Shown in pieces: positions 8,039 through 16,205 of a DNA stretch of 64,000 nt (positions within the stretch are counted from its first letter, which is position 1; each line of letters starts with the position of its first letter). Source of the DNA: Falsiroseomonas bella (lineage in GTDB: Bacteria; Pseudomonadota; Alphaproteobacteria; Acetobacterales; Acetobacteraceae); contig NZ_QGNA01000001.1 of assembly GCF_003173615.1 (NCBI RefSeq), forward strand, positions 868,001 to 932,000, given 5' to 3'. Position numbers and translations under genes: made by a program. The notes under the pieces were generated by a model that made no database searches, had not been told where the DNA came from, and saw only the letters and a list, made by a program, of their open reading frames with translations.

Positions 8039-9174
8039 GCACCATCGCAATCCTCGGCGGCGGCATCGGCGGACTCGTCGCGGCCATTGCGCTGCGCAAG
8101 GCCGGGCGCGAGGTGACGGTGTTCGAGCAGGCCTCGCGCTTCTCGCGCGTCGGCGCGGACATCAACCTCACGCCCAATGCCGTGCGCGCGCTGGACGGGC
8201 TCGGCCTCGACGCGGCGCTGCGGCAGACCGCGGCGCGGCCGCGCTTCCGCATCAGCCGCATGTGGGACAGCGGCGCCGAGACCTCGCGCCTGCCGATGGC
8301 CGAGGAGGCGGAGCGCAAATACGGCGCGCCGCAGCTCACGCTGCATCGCGCGGACCTGCTCTCGGCGCTGGAATCGGCGCTGCCGGAGGATGCGATCCAG
8401 CTCGGCCGGCGCGCCGTGGAGGTGGCGGATGAAGCCGACCACGCCACGATCCGCTTTGCCGACGGGCGGGAGGAACGCGTGCAGGCGCTGGTGGGCGCCG
8501 ACGGCATCCATTCCGTCGCGCGCACCGCGCTGCATGGCGTGGAGCATCCGCGCTTCACCGGCGTCGTCGCCTTCCGCGCGGTGGTGCCGGCGGCGAAGCT
8601 TTCGGGGCTGCCCAACCTCGACAGCTTCACCAAATGGTGGGGTCCGAATCCGCAGAGCCAGATTGTCACCTTCCCGCTGAACCGCGGCGAGGACATCTTC
8701 ATCTTCGCGACCATCGGCCAGGAGAGCTGGCGGCACGAAGGCTGGACGCAGCCCGGCAGCGTGGAGGAGCTGCGCGACCTCTACGCCGACTACCACCCGG
8801 AAGCGCGGGCGCTGCTGGATGCCTGCGATGCGGTGCTGAAGACCGCGCTGTGGGAACGCGACCCCCTGCCCTTCTGGTCGCGCGGGCACATCACCTTGCT
8901 CGGCGATGCGGCGCATCCGATGCTGCCCTTCATGGCCCAGGGTGCCTGCCAGGCGGTGGAGGACGGCGTGGCGCTGGCGCGCTGCGTGCAGGCGGCGAAC
9001 GACCTGCCGGGCGCCTTCGCCGCCTATGAGCGCATGCGCCTGGCGCGCACCGCGCGCATCCAGATCGGCTCGCGCCAGAACACCTGGCTGCGCGAAGGCG
9101 GCAATGCCGACTGGGTCTATGGCTACGATGCCTGGGCGGCGCCGCTCGGCGAGCCGGCCGCCATGGCGGATTGA
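8035..9174 (+). CDS. FAD-dependent aromatic monooxygenase (6-hydroxynicotinate 3-monooxygenase/salicylate hydroxylase type)
   Basis: 379 residues, group A flavoprotein monooxygenase. It has an N-terminal FAD motif GGGIGG, GADGIHS around residue 155, and LLGDAAHP with FMAQGACQAVEDG near residue 290. The C-terminal stretch NTWLREGG...DWVYGYDAW and KWWG near residue 200 closely resemble NicC (6-hydroxynicotinate 3-monooxygenase), more than phenol hydroxylases. It would decarboxylatively or directly hydroxylate a hydroxylated (hetero)aromatic acid, upstream of ring opening. No NicX or NicF homologue is in the window, so a full nicotinate pathway is not claimed. Confidence 0.85.
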   Translation: MSTIAILGGGIGGLVAAIALRKAGREVTVFEQASRFSRVGADINLTPNAVRALDGLGLDAALRQTAARPRFRISRMWDSGAETSRLPMAEEAERKYGAPQLTLHRADLLSALESALPEDAIQLGRRAVEVADEADHATIRFADGREERVQALVGADGIHSVARTALHGVEHPRFTGVVAFRAVVPAAKLSGLPNLDSFTKWWGPNPQSQIVTFPLNRGEDIFIFATIGQESWRHEGWTQPGSVEELRDLYADYHPEARALLDACDAVLKTALWERDPLPFWSRGHITLLGDAAHPMLPFMAQGACQAVEDGVALARCVQAANDLPGAFAAYERMRLARTARIQIGSRQNTWLREGGNADWVYGYDAWAAPLGEPAAMAD

Positions 9175-9199
9175 CGCGAGGGAGTTGGGGAGGATTCCG

Positions 9200-10150
9200 A
9201 TGGGCTTCTCGGGGGTGGATGCGGTCGTGTTCGGCGTCGCCGACATGGCGGAGGCGCAGCGCTTCTGCGACGATTGGGGCCTGCACCAACTGCATGTGGA
9301 TGCCGACCGCGCCGTGTACGAGACGCGCGACGGCGGCGAGGTGATCCTGCGGCCGAAGGATGCGCCGGACCTGCCGCCGGCGATCGAGCCGGGCAACACG
9401 CTGCGCGAGGTGATCTGGGGTGCGCCGGATGCGGGTGCGCTGAAGGATTCGCTCGACCGTCTCAGCGCCGCCGGCGCGCTGGTGCCCGGGCCGGACGGTC
9501 TGCCGCGCGCGCATGATCCGAACGGCCTGCGTCTGGCGTTCCGCGTCAGTCGCCGCCGGTCCGTCAAGGTGACGCCGACGCCGGCGAATGCGCCGGGCAA
9601 TCCGGCGCGGATCGACCGCCGCTCGCCGGTGCATGAGCGGGCGGAGCCGATCAAGCTGGGGCACATCGTGCTGTTCGCGGCGGATTTCGCGGCGATGCGC
9701 GCCTTCTACGTGGATACGATGGGTTTCATCGTGTCGGACGAGTATCCGGGCCACGGCGTCTTCCTGCGCTGCCGCCGGCGCGGCGAGCACCACAACCTGT
9801 TCATCCTCAACCGTCCCGGCAAGCCGGGCGTCAACCACGTGGCCTTCACGCTGACCGACGTGCATGAGGTGATCGGCGGCGGGATCGCGATGGCGAAGAA
9901 GGGCTGGAAGACCGAGATCGGGCCGGGCCGGCATCCGATCTCCTCGGCCTATTTCTGGTATTTCCACAACCCGCTTGGCCCGCCGCTGGAATACTACGCG
10001 GACGACGACTACTGCACCGAGGCTTGGCAGGCGCAGGAATGGACGCGCAAGCCGGAGCTGTTTGCCGAATGGGCGATCGCGGGCGGCATCGACGGCACGA
10101 CGCGGCGGCAGATCGTGGCGGTGGACAATAGCGGGCGCGGGCATGCGTGA
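9200..10150 (+). CDS. Two-domain VOC protein, extradiol ring-cleavage dioxygenase-like
   Basis: 316 residues: an N-terminal vestigial VOC module (about 1-115), then a C-terminal module with the type-I extradiol facial triad H155 (GHIVLF), H213 (GVNHVAF) and E264 (LEYYAD). Such enzymes open catecholic rings with Fe(II) or Mn(II). As the last core enzyme of the operon, after two ring hydroxylases, ring cleavage is the natural inference. Other VOC activities (epimerase, glyoxalase) are not excluded. The start ATG lies 9 bases after GGGGAGGA. Confidence 0.8.
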   Translation: MGFSGVDAVVFGVADMAEAQRFCDDWGLHQLHVDADRAVYETRDGGEVILRPKDAPDLPPAIEPGNTLREVIWGAPDAGALKDSLDRLSAAGALVPGPDGLPRAHDPNGLRLAFRVSRRRSVKVTPTPANAPGNPARIDRRSPVHERAEPIKLGHIVLFAADFAAMRAFYVDTMGFIVSDEYPGHGVFLRCRRRGEHHNLFILNRPGKPGVNHVAFTLTDVHEVIGGGIAMAKKGWKTEIGPGRHPISSAYFWYFHNPLGPPLEYYADDDYCTEAWQAQEWTRKPELFAEWAIAGGIDGTTRRQIVAVDNSGRGHA

Positions 10151-10187
10151 CGGGCGCGCATGCATGCTGCCGCATGCATGCCCTCAG

Positions 10188-10276
10188 ACGGCGGCGCGTC
10201 GCCTCCGCGTCGCTTGGCTACGCCGCACTTGCGGCGGCGCGCATTCGCGCGCTCGGCCTCCTGCGGAGGCCGCCTC
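10188..10276 (+). promoter_or_regulatory. Structured leader with hairpin over the ribosome binding site
   Basis: Two hairpins lie in tandem before the GTG start at 10277. One has arms 10221-10226 and 10231-10236 (CGCCGC/GCGGCG). The other has arms 10254-10261 and 10265-10272, in which the ribosome binding site GGAGG (10265-10269) is paired with CCTCC (10257-10261). The pairing would hide the RBS of the downstream gene. This is seen directly; regulatory use is inference, and in GC-rich DNA such pairing can occur by chance. Confidence 0.4.
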
Positions 10277-10633
10277 GTGAGGTCCGAACTGCGCCGGATC
10301 GTCGCGGCGGAGGCGCAGCGGCGGCGCAGCGGGCGCTGCCCGGCGGTGCTGCATGCGCTCGGCACCGGCGAATCCTTCGCCTTCGTGGCACGCGAGGACG
10401 GGTTCGTGGATGCGGCGAGCGGGATGGCGGTGCGGGCGGAGGCGGATCGCATCCTGCTGCCGGACGGCACGGCGATCCTGTTCGCGCTGGATGGGGATGT
10501 GGGCTTTGCGGGCTGCGATCCGGTCTCGCGCGAGCGTTTCACGGGGCGCGGCGCGGCGGGGGCGTCGGTGACGATCTATGACGTGCGGGGGGACCACTTC
10601 CAGTATGCGACGCTGGAGTGGGAAACGGCGTGA
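10277..10633 (+). CDS. Hypothetical protein, end of catabolic cluster
   Basis: 118 residues from GTG 10277, chosen because GGAGG lies 7 bases upstream. The longer in-frame ATG at 10160 would add a low-complexity Arg/Ala-rich leader that reads like non-coding hairpin DNA. The protein is mixed alpha/beta with no signal peptide or membrane segment, and the C-terminal part (VTIYDVRGDHFQYATLEWE) looks like a beta-rich fold. I do not recognise the family. It is likely the last gene of the operon, because a REP-like terminator element follows at 10675. Confidence 0.55.
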   Translation: MRSELRRIVAAEAQRRRSGRCPAVLHALGTGESFAFVAREDGFVDAASGMAVRAEADRILLPDGTAILFALDGDVGFAGCDPVSRERFTGRGAAGASVTIYDVRGDHFQYATLEWETA

Positions 10634-10674
10634 GGCGGGCGTCGGTGGCGCGCGCGTGAGGTAGCGACGCGCGG

Positions 10675-10752
10675 GCCCCCACCCCATCCCTCCCCCGCAC
10701 TGCGGGGGAGGGAGCCTCGGAGCGGGGAGGGAGGCACTGGGCGGGGGAGGGA
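10675..10752. repeat. REP-like palindromic element (family 1, copy A)
   Basis: GGCCCCCACCCC is followed by a palindrome with arms CCCTCCCCCGCA (10688-10699) and TGCGGGGGAGGG (10701-10712), then two degenerate GGGGAGGGAG repeats up to 10752. The same core recurs at 33226, 36016, 36093 and 61466, and in mosaic form at 15254, always between genes. Here it lies between convergent genes and could serve as a transcription terminator for both. Confidence 0.75.
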
Positions 10753-10762
10753 GCCGCGGGCG

Positions 10763-11716
10763 TTACGCCGCTTCGAACCTGACGCTCTCGGGCTCGGCGT
10801 TGCCCACCACGCACCAGGCGGTGCAGGGGCCGATGCCGGTGTTGCGGAACCAGTGCCTGCGGCCGGCGGGATTCAGCACGAGGTCGCGCGGGCCGAGCTC
10901 CATCTCGACCGTCTCGCCATTCTCCTCCCAGCCGACGACCAGGCTGCCTTCCAGCACCATCAGCGCGTCCTCGACGGCGCGCACATAGGGGCGGACGCCG
11001 GCGCCGGCGGGGATGCCGTACATCTCCTTGCGGCAGGTCTCGCTCTCCACGCCGCCGGGACCGACATAGACGCGGCGCTGGAAGCCGGCGGCCTCATGGA
11101 TCGGCGCCTGCTCGGCGTGGCGAATGACGCAGCGGGCCATCTGCTGCTGCAGCGGATGGTCGCCCGCGGGATCGAAGGGGATGGTCTTGCCGGGGGCGGC
11201 GCCGAAGCTGTGGGCGAGGGCGGGATCCGTGCCGAGCTTCGGGTGATAGAGGTAGCGCGGCGGCAGCGGCTTGCCGACATCCACGCTGATGCTCATCAGC
11301 ACCGGCTCGATCCCGTCGTTGCGGAAGCCGTGGCCGACATCGCGGGCGTTCAGGATCATGTCCTTCGGGCCGAGCTTCACCTCGCAGACCTCGCCGTCGC
11401 GCTCCCAGCCGACCGTCAGCACACCGGCGATGACGAGGAAGGATTCCTCGATCTCATGGGCGTGGCAGGCGGCGTAGTTGCCGACGGGCTTGTGGATGAG
11501 GCTGACGGTGAAGTGCTCGGGCGCAAGGGTGCCGGGCTCGCCAACCTTCGGGCTGCCGCCGGCGCCGACATAGCGCATCTGCGCGCGGGCGAGCTCGGGA
11601 TAGCCGCGGTTGGAGGGGAAGGCGTCCCAGTCGAAGCTCTTCTGGGTGTGGCGGACCACGTTGCCGCGCAGCGCGGCGGCGAGCGGGCTGGGCGCGGGCT
11701 TCGTCATCACGTTCAT
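10763..11716 (-). CDS. Bicupin protein (cupin domain repeated twice)
   Basis: 317 residues with two cupin modules. The N-terminal one (about 75-150) carries NYAACHAHEIEESFLVIAG and the C-terminal one (about 225-305) carries EDALMVLEGSLVVGWEENG. The first has His/Glu metal-ligand candidates (H..H..E), while the second lacks the HxH pair, so only one site is likely to bind metal. Gentisate dioxygenase and oxalate decarboxylase share this layout, but the ligand here is unknown. ATG 11716 has GGAGA 8 bases upstream. It is divergent from an IclR regulator, which probably controls it. Confidence 0.75.
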   Translation of the reverse strand: MNVMTKPAPSPLAAALRGNVVRHTQKSFDWDAFPSNRGYPELARAQMRYVGAGGSPKVGEPGTLAPEHFTVSLIHKPVGNYAACHAHEIEESFLVIAGVLTVGWERDGEVCEVKLGPKDMILNARDVGHGFRNDGIEPVLMSISVDVGKPLPPRYLYHPKLGTDPALAHSFGAAPGKTIPFDPAGDHPLQQQMARCVIRHAEQAPIHEAAGFQRRVYVGPGGVESETCRKEMYGIPAGAGVRPYVRAVEDALMVLEGSLVVGWEENGETVEMELGPRDLVLNPAGRRHWFRNTGIGPCTAWCVVGNAEPESVRFEAA

Positions 11717-11789
11717 GGCGCGTCTCCTCGGGTCGCGTTGTCCTGGCTTTCCATAGCGTCAGGCCGCCGGGACGCGTAGGCTGCGTTTC

Positions 11790-12584
11790 ATGGGCAAAAC
11801 ACCCATCGGGAAGACGCCGGCCGATGCGCAGGACCGCTACCTGGTGCCCGGCCTGGTGCGCGGGATGGAGGTGCTCGCCGCCTTCACGCCCGAGACGCCG
11901 CGGCTGACCCAGGGGGAGATCGCCGCGGCGATCGGCGTCACGCGATCGGCGATCTTCCGCGTGGTCTACACGCTGACGGAGCTGGGCTTCCTGCTGCACG
12001 ACCCGGCCAGCGGCCGCTATGCGCTGGGGCCGGCGCTGCTGCGGCTGGGGCATGGCGTGCTGCCGGCGCGCGACGTGATCGGCGTGGCGCTGCCGGAGCT
12101 CGAGGCGCTGCGCGACGCCACCGGCTGGTCCGCGCATCTCGGCGTGCTGGAGGGAACGGAGGTCGTCTATCTGCTGCGCGTGCCGGCGCGGCGGGGGATG
12201 CGCAGCATCGTCCATGTCGGCTCCCGCCTGCCGGCGCACGCCACCGCGATGGGGCGCGTGCTGCTGGCCGGGCTTGAGGAGGCAGCGCTGGCGGATATGG
12301 CGCAGCAGGCCCCGCCGCGACGGCTGCCGCTGCCGAGCTTCGCGGTGCTGGCGCGCCAGGCCCGGGCGGATCGCGCGCGCGGGCATGTGATGCAGCTCGG
12401 CAGCTTCGAGGCGGGCATCGCCTCCGTCGCGGCGCCGCTGCGCGACGCGGCGGGCAGGGTCGTCGCCGCGATCAACCTCTCGGCGCGGCTGGCGGAAGCG
12501 CCGGAGCCGCGGCGGCGCGCGGCGCGGGATGCGCTGCTGGCCGCTTCGGTCACGATCTCGCGGAGGCTGGGCTGGGTGGGCTGA
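11790..12584 (+). CDS. IclR family transcriptional regulator
   Basis: 264 residues. The N-terminal winged HTH (about 22-85: TQGEIAAAIGVTRSAIFRVV) is followed by the IclR effector domain with SRLPAHATAMGRVLLAG and GIASVAAPLRDAAGR. It is divergent from the bicupin gene with a 73-base intergenic region, the standard arrangement for an IclR regulator and its target. I found no convincing inverted repeat in that gap. It is about as diverged from the IclR at 1693 as different-effector paralogues usually are. Confidence 0.9.
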   Translation: MGKTPIGKTPADAQDRYLVPGLVRGMEVLAAFTPETPRLTQGEIAAAIGVTRSAIFRVVYTLTELGFLLHDPASGRYALGPALLRLGHGVLPARDVIGVALPELEALRDATGWSAHLGVLEGTEVVYLLRVPARRGMRSIVHVGSRLPAHATAMGRVLLAGLEEAALADMAQQAPPRRLPLPSFAVLARQARADRARGHVMQLGSFEAGIASVAAPLRDAAGRVVAAINLSARLAEAPEPRRRAARDALLAASVTISRRLGWVG

Positions 12585-12640
12585 GCGGCAGCCGAAGCAG
12601 CCGCCGCGCGTTGCCTCGGCGGATGCGAGGAGGATGCGCC

Positions 12641-13006
12641 ATGGCCCGCCGGAACGAACTGCCCCGCCACGACGACCCGACCGAGATCGATCCGCGGCCG
12701 CAGCCCGCTGCGCAGCGCGGCCCCGGCGCCACGGCGGCGCAGCTCAAGCAGGACATCACGGCCGGCGCGGCGGGCGACAAGGTCGCGGTGTTCGATCCGG
12801 GCGTGGCGAATCTGGGGACGGGGGCGGAGGCCGCCGGAACGCCCACCTCGCCCGAGATGCTGCAGCGCGATCGCGAGATGCAGCGCATGGCGGATGCGCC
12901 GCACGGCGATCCCGGGCGGCGCATGGGGCTCGGCAAGGGGCCGATGCTGGCGGCGGCGCTGGCGGCGCTGGTGGCGCTCGGCATCGCCTTCGCCATGCTC
13001 GGCTAG
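12641..13006 (+). CDS. Hypothetical protein with C-terminal membrane helix
   Basis: 121 residues. The first 95 are hydrophilic and Pro/Asp/Gly-rich (likely disordered), with TAAQLKQDITAG and GDKVAVFDPG. A Gly/Lys linker precedes one hydrophobic helix at about 99-120 (MLAAALAALVALGIAFAML) ending at the stop, so it would be tail-anchored. ATG 12641 is preceded by GAGGAGG. I recall similar short proteins in alphaproteobacteria with no known role. The 3' end overlaps the convergent SPW gene by 4 bases. Confidence 0.6.
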   Translation: MARRNELPRHDDPTEIDPRPQPAAQRGPGATAAQLKQDITAGAAGDKVAVFDPGVANLGTGAEAAGTPTSPEMLQRDREMQRMADAPHGDPGRRMGLGKGPMLAAALAALVALGIAFAMLG

Positions 13007-13389
13007 AATTCGTGGTACTTGTCCGCGACGCCGTGCGCGACGGTGCTCGGCACGGTGCGGGTGAAGAGCGCGGCGCCGATCTCGAACAGGCCGACGATCA
13101 GGTGCGGCCAGAACACCCACTCGGCGAAGCCGAACAACCAGGGCGAGATGGCCAGCAGCAACCCCGAGGCGATGTCCAGGAACAGGTGGACGCGCATCGG
13201 GATGATGCGCATGGCGGCGTATTCGTAGTCCGTGAACAGCGCGTAGAGGATCAGCGCGACGCCGAGCGCCTGCGGCACCCATTGTGCCGCGCCGCCATCG
13301 GCGAAGCCGAGGATGTAGGGCAGCAGGATGAGGAGGGCCGCGGTGAGGTAGTCCAGCGCGCCATGGGCGCGGGTGGAGATGAATCGCAT
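13003..13389 (-). CDS. SPW-repeat membrane protein
   Basis: 128 residues with four predicted membrane helices. The second half carries ISPWLFGF, the tryptophan-containing SPW motif that defines this small integral-membrane family; the first half has a degenerate counterpart (LLPYILGF). The role of SPW proteins is unknown. ATG 13389 is chosen because AGGAAGG lies 7 bases upstream; the open frame continues to 13473 but that extension looks non-coding. It is convergent with the upstream small protein. Confidence 0.75.
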   Translation of the reverse strand: MRFISTRAHGALDYLTAALLILLPYILGFADGGAAQWVPQALGVALILYALFTDYEYAAMRIIPMRVHLFLDIASGLLLAISPWLFGFAEWVFWPHLIVGLFEIGAALFTRTVPSTVAHGVADKYHEF

Positions 13390-13549
13390 CTCGGCCTTCC
13401 TGTGCGAGGGGTGCGTCGTCGTCGCGGCAACGCGCTCGGCACCGCGGCGGTTTGGTCCCGTCGGCAAGATCACGCCATGCCCCCTCGACTTGCCACCCGG
13501 TGCCGCGGCGCGGATGATCGCCCTCGTTCAAGCAAAGGGAGGCAAGCCC

Positions 13550-15142
13550 ATGAAGAGATCCGAATTCCTCCGCGCCGTCGCGGCGACGGGCATCGCAGCG
13601 GCGGGCGGGCTGCCCGCGGTGGCGCGTGCGCAATCGGCGGATGCGGACACGTTGCGCGCGGGCGTGAAGCTCAGCCCGACCTCGATGGATCCGCATTTCC
13701 GCCTCTCGGGCGAGCAGAACCTGCTGCGGGCGCTGCATGCGCGCCTGGTCGGCATGACGCCGGACGGCAAGCCGGAGCCCGGCGTGGCGGAGAGCTGGCA
13801 GCCGGTGGAGGACGGGCGCGCCTGGGATTTCCGGGTGCGCGCGAATGCGAAGTTCAGCGATGGCAGCCCGATCACGGCGGAGGACGTCGCCTACAGCATC
13901 GCGCGGGTGCCGACGATCACCGGCTCGCCCGGTGCCTACCACATCTTCGTCCGTGCGATCACGCGCACCGAGGTGCGCGATGCGCGCACGATCCGCATCC
14001 ATACGGCCGAGCCCTACCCCTTCATGGTGGAGGACATGACCGAGGTCGCGGTGCTGTCGAGGTCGCTCGGGCCCGACCTGAAGACCGCGGACTTCAACGC
14101 GAAGGAGGTGAAGGTCTTCTCCGGCCCCTACACGCTCGAGGATTTCCGCTTCGGCGAGTTCATGGCGATGCGGCGCAACCCGCACTGGTTCGGCACGCGG
14201 CCGGATTTCGAGCGGGCGCAGCTGAAGTTCATCTCCACCGATTCCAGCCGCGTGGCGGCGCTGCTGGCGGGCGACGTGCAGGCGATCGACGAGCTGCCGG
14301 TGGCGGACGTGCCGCGGCTGCGGCGCGACGCCGCGCTGAACGTCACGCAGATCGCGGGCATGCGCGTGATGTACGTGGCGATGGACATGGACCGCGACGC
14401 CAGCCCCTTCCTGCGCGACAGCAACGGCCAGCCGCTGACGCGCAACCCGCTGAAGGATGCGCGGGTGCGCCAGGCGCTGTCGCTGGCGATCAACCGCCAG
14501 GCGATCGTGGACCGGGTGATGGACGGCACGGCGGCCGTCGCTTCCAACCTGCTGCCGGAGGGGACGCCGGGCACCTCCTCCGCGCTCGGCGTGACGCCCT
14601 TCGATCCCGACCGCGCGCGGCGGCTGCTGGCGGAAGCCGGGTATCCGAACGGCTTCCAGGCGACCATCCACGCCACCAACGACCGCTACCCGAACGACGA
14701 GAAGGTGGCGCAGGCGATCGCGCAGATGTGGAGCCGCATCGGCGTGCGGACCGAGGTGATCACCATGCCGAACGCGACCTATTTCGCGGCGGCGTCGCGG
14801 CAGACCTTCAGCATCATGGCGGCGCAGTACGGCGCGGACAATGTCAGCTACGCCTATCGCGCGCTGGTGCATACCTTCGACCGCGAGCGGGGGCTCGGCA
14901 CCGCGAACCGCACGCGCCATTCCAGCCCGCGCGCCGATGCGCTGGTGGCGCAGGCGCTGACCGAGATGGACGAGACGAAGCGGAACGCGCTGCTGGCGCA
15001 GGCGGCGGATGTCGCGATCGGGGAGGAGGCGATCATCCACATGATCTACCACCCGGCGTATCTCTATGCGGCGCGCAAGCCGCTGCGGGTGACGCCCTAC
15101 TACAACGGGGCGTTCCTGCCGCAGGCGGTGAAGAAGGGCTGA
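13550..15142 (+). CDS. ABC transporter substrate-binding protein, peptide/nickel type (SBP_bac_5)
   Basis: 530 residues, standard for DppA/OppA-like proteins. The signal peptide (MKRSEFLRAVAATGIAAAGG, cleavage after ARA near residue 29) directs export to the periplasm. Family landmarks are PTSMDPHFRLS, GRAWDFRVRANAKFSDGSP and VRQALSLAINRQAIV. AAAGGGAGG precedes the ATG. No cognate permease or ATPase genes are adjacent, so it is an orphan binding protein that must borrow a permease. Ligands of this family include peptides, glutathione, opines and sugars; none can be chosen here. Confidence 0.9.
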   Translation: MKRSEFLRAVAATGIAAAGGLPAVARAQSADADTLRAGVKLSPTSMDPHFRLSGEQNLLRALHARLVGMTPDGKPEPGVAESWQPVEDGRAWDFRVRANAKFSDGSPITAEDVAYSIARVPTITGSPGAYHIFVRAITRTEVRDARTIRIHTAEPYPFMVEDMTEVAVLSRSLGPDLKTADFNAKEVKVFSGPYTLEDFRFGEFMAMRRNPHWFGTRPDFERAQLKFISTDSSRVAALLAGDVQAIDELPVADVPRLRRDAALNVTQIAGMRVMYVAMDMDRDASPFLRDSNGQPLTRNPLKDARVRQALSLAINRQAIVDRVMDGTAAVASNLLPEGTPGTSSALGVTPFDPDRARRLLAEAGYPNGFQATIHATNDRYPNDEKVAQAIAQMWSRIGVRTEVITMPNATYFAAASRQTFSIMAAQYGADNVSYAYRALVHTFDRERGLGTANRTRHSSPRADALVAQALTEMDETKRNALLAQAADVAIGEEAIIHMIYHPAYLYAARKPLRVTPYYNGAFLPQAVKKG

Positions 15143-15169
15143 GGGGCGCGGGGCGCGGCGATTGGCAGG

Positions 15170-15277
15170 TCGGTCGCGCCCCCACCCCGACCAGCCTGCG
15201 TAGGCGGCGGCAGCCCGCCGCAACTCCGGCCTCCGACGCCTTTGGCGTCGAAGCCCCCGCATAGCGGGGGAGGGAGT
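15170..15277. repeat. Mosaic REP-like hairpin cluster (family 1, copy B)
   Basis: It begins with GCGCCCCCACCCCGACC like family 1, but the expected palindrome is interrupted by about 60 bases holding a hairpin CGACGCC/GGCGTCG (15234-15240, 15244-15250). The family ending CCCCCGC/GCGGGGG (15254-15260, 15264-15270) plus AGGGAG then follows. It lies between convergent genes, so it probably works as a bidirectional terminator. The interruption suggests one element inserted into or recombined with another. Confidence 0.55.
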
Positions 15278-16108
15278 CTAGCGGGCCCTTGCCAGGACGC
15301 GCTGGGCGGCGCGGAGGACGGGGAGGTCCACCATCTTGCCGTCCACCACGCAGACACCGCCCGCGGCGGCGTCCATCGCGGCGACGATGCGGTGCGCCCA
15401 ATCGACCTGCGCTGCGCTCGGCGTCAGCACGGCCTGGATCGGAGCGACCTGCTTCGGATGGATCGCGAGCTTCGCGGTGAAGCCCAGCGCCTGGATGCGG
15501 CGCGTCTCCTCCGCCAGGCCCGCCTCGTCGGCGATGTCGAGGAAGGGCACGTCCAGCACGGCGCGGCCGCCGCGCGCCGCCGCCGCGACCAGCGCGGCGC
15601 GGTGCGGCAGCAGCGGCTCCCACGCCACCGCGCAGCCGAGATCGGCGGAGAGGTCCACGCCGCCGAAGCCGAGGGCGGCACAGCCTTCCTCCATGGCGAT
15701 GGCGCCGGCGCGCGCCAGGCCCTCCGCGCTTTCGATCAATGCGATGATATGGGGGGGGCGGGGGGCGCGGGCGAAGGCGCGGCGGACGATGCGCAGCTCC
15801 TCCGGCGCCTCGACCTTGGGCAGCATCAGGAAGTCGGGCGCGGCGGCGCCGATCAGCGCGGCGAGGTCGGCGATGCCCTCGGGCGTCGGCAGCGGGTTCA
15901 TGCGGACCCCCAGCGCGACCCCTGAAGGCGGCGCGGGGCGGTCCAGCACCGCGGCGCGGGCCGAAGCCTTCTCGCCGGGCGGGACCGCGTCCTCGAGGTC
16001 GATGACGACGGCGTCGGCGCCGGTGGCGAGCGCCTTGGCGAAGCGGTCCGGCCGGTGGCCGGGCACGAAGAGGACGGAGCGGGCGAGGGCGATGTCGGGC
16101 GTGCTCAT
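15278..16108 (-). CDS. CitE/HpcH-type lyase (citrate lyase beta / malyl-CoA lyase family)
   Basis: 276 residues, HpcH/HpaI aldolase TIM-barrel. Landmarks are RSVLFVPGHRPDRFAKAL at the N-terminus, VIDLEDAVPPGEK (phosphate/CoA and metal region), ALIESAEGLARA (metal ligand Glu) and LGFGGVDLSADLG (metal ligand Asp). Family members cleave citramalyl-, malyl- or beta-methylmalyl-CoA. No citrate lyase alpha or gamma genes are nearby, so a stand-alone CoA-ester lyase is more likely than citrate lyase. It is transcribed away from the cio regulator. Confidence 0.85.
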   Translation of the reverse strand: MSTPDIALARSVLFVPGHRPDRFAKALATGADAVVIDLEDAVPPGEKASARAAVLDRPAPPSGVALGVRMNPLPTPEGIADLAALIGAAAPDFLMLPKVEAPEELRIVRRAFARAPRPPHIIALIESAEGLARAGAIAMEEGCAALGFGGVDLSADLGCAVAWEPLLPHRAALVAAAARGGRAVLDVPFLDIADEAGLAEETRRIQALGFTAKLAIHPKQVAPIQAVLTPSAAQVDWAHRIVAAMDAAAGGVCVVDGKMVDLPVLRAAQRVLARAR

Positions 16109-16174
16109 GCCCTGCTGAGTGCCAGAGTTGCGCCGCCGGCGCAGCCCCCGCCCGGTGGCGCGACAATTCCCACC

Positions 16175-16202
16175 TTGACATGGTTGGGGCAGGGCTTAAC
16201 TG
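16175..16202 (+). promoter_or_regulatory. Predicted sigma70-type promoter of the gbsR-cioAB operon
   Basis: TTGACA at 16175-16180 matches the -35 consensus. TAACTG at 16197-16202 can serve as -10 after a 16-base spacer. A start site near 16208-16210 would fall within the palindrome at 16206-16223. Predicted by eye only. Confidence 0.5.
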
Positions 16203-16205
16203 GAC

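Noticed and set aside
8035-9174. Assigning a full nicotinate (nic) pathway to the first cluster
   Set aside because: Only the NicC-like monooxygenase and perhaps the alpha/beta hydrolase fit; NicX- and NicF-type genes and the nicotinate hydroxylase are not in the window.
10160-10276. N-terminal extension of the hypothetical protein from ATG 10160
   Set aside because: The segment consists of hairpin-forming GC-rich DNA giving an Arg/Ala-rich peptide, while a good ribosome site precedes GTG 10277.
13003-13473. Longer N-terminus of the SPW protein starting at 13473
   Set aside because: The added residues look non-coding and the AGGAAGG ribosome site lies before ATG 13389.
12167-15262. A 1031-codon minus-strand open frame opposite the IclR and solute-binding genes
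   Set aside because: It runs antisense through five well-supported genes, is extremely Arg/His/Gln-rich and has no domain. Long antisense frames are expected in 70% GC DNA; the same holds for 148-2772, 19841-22123 and 22081-25137 on the minus strand.
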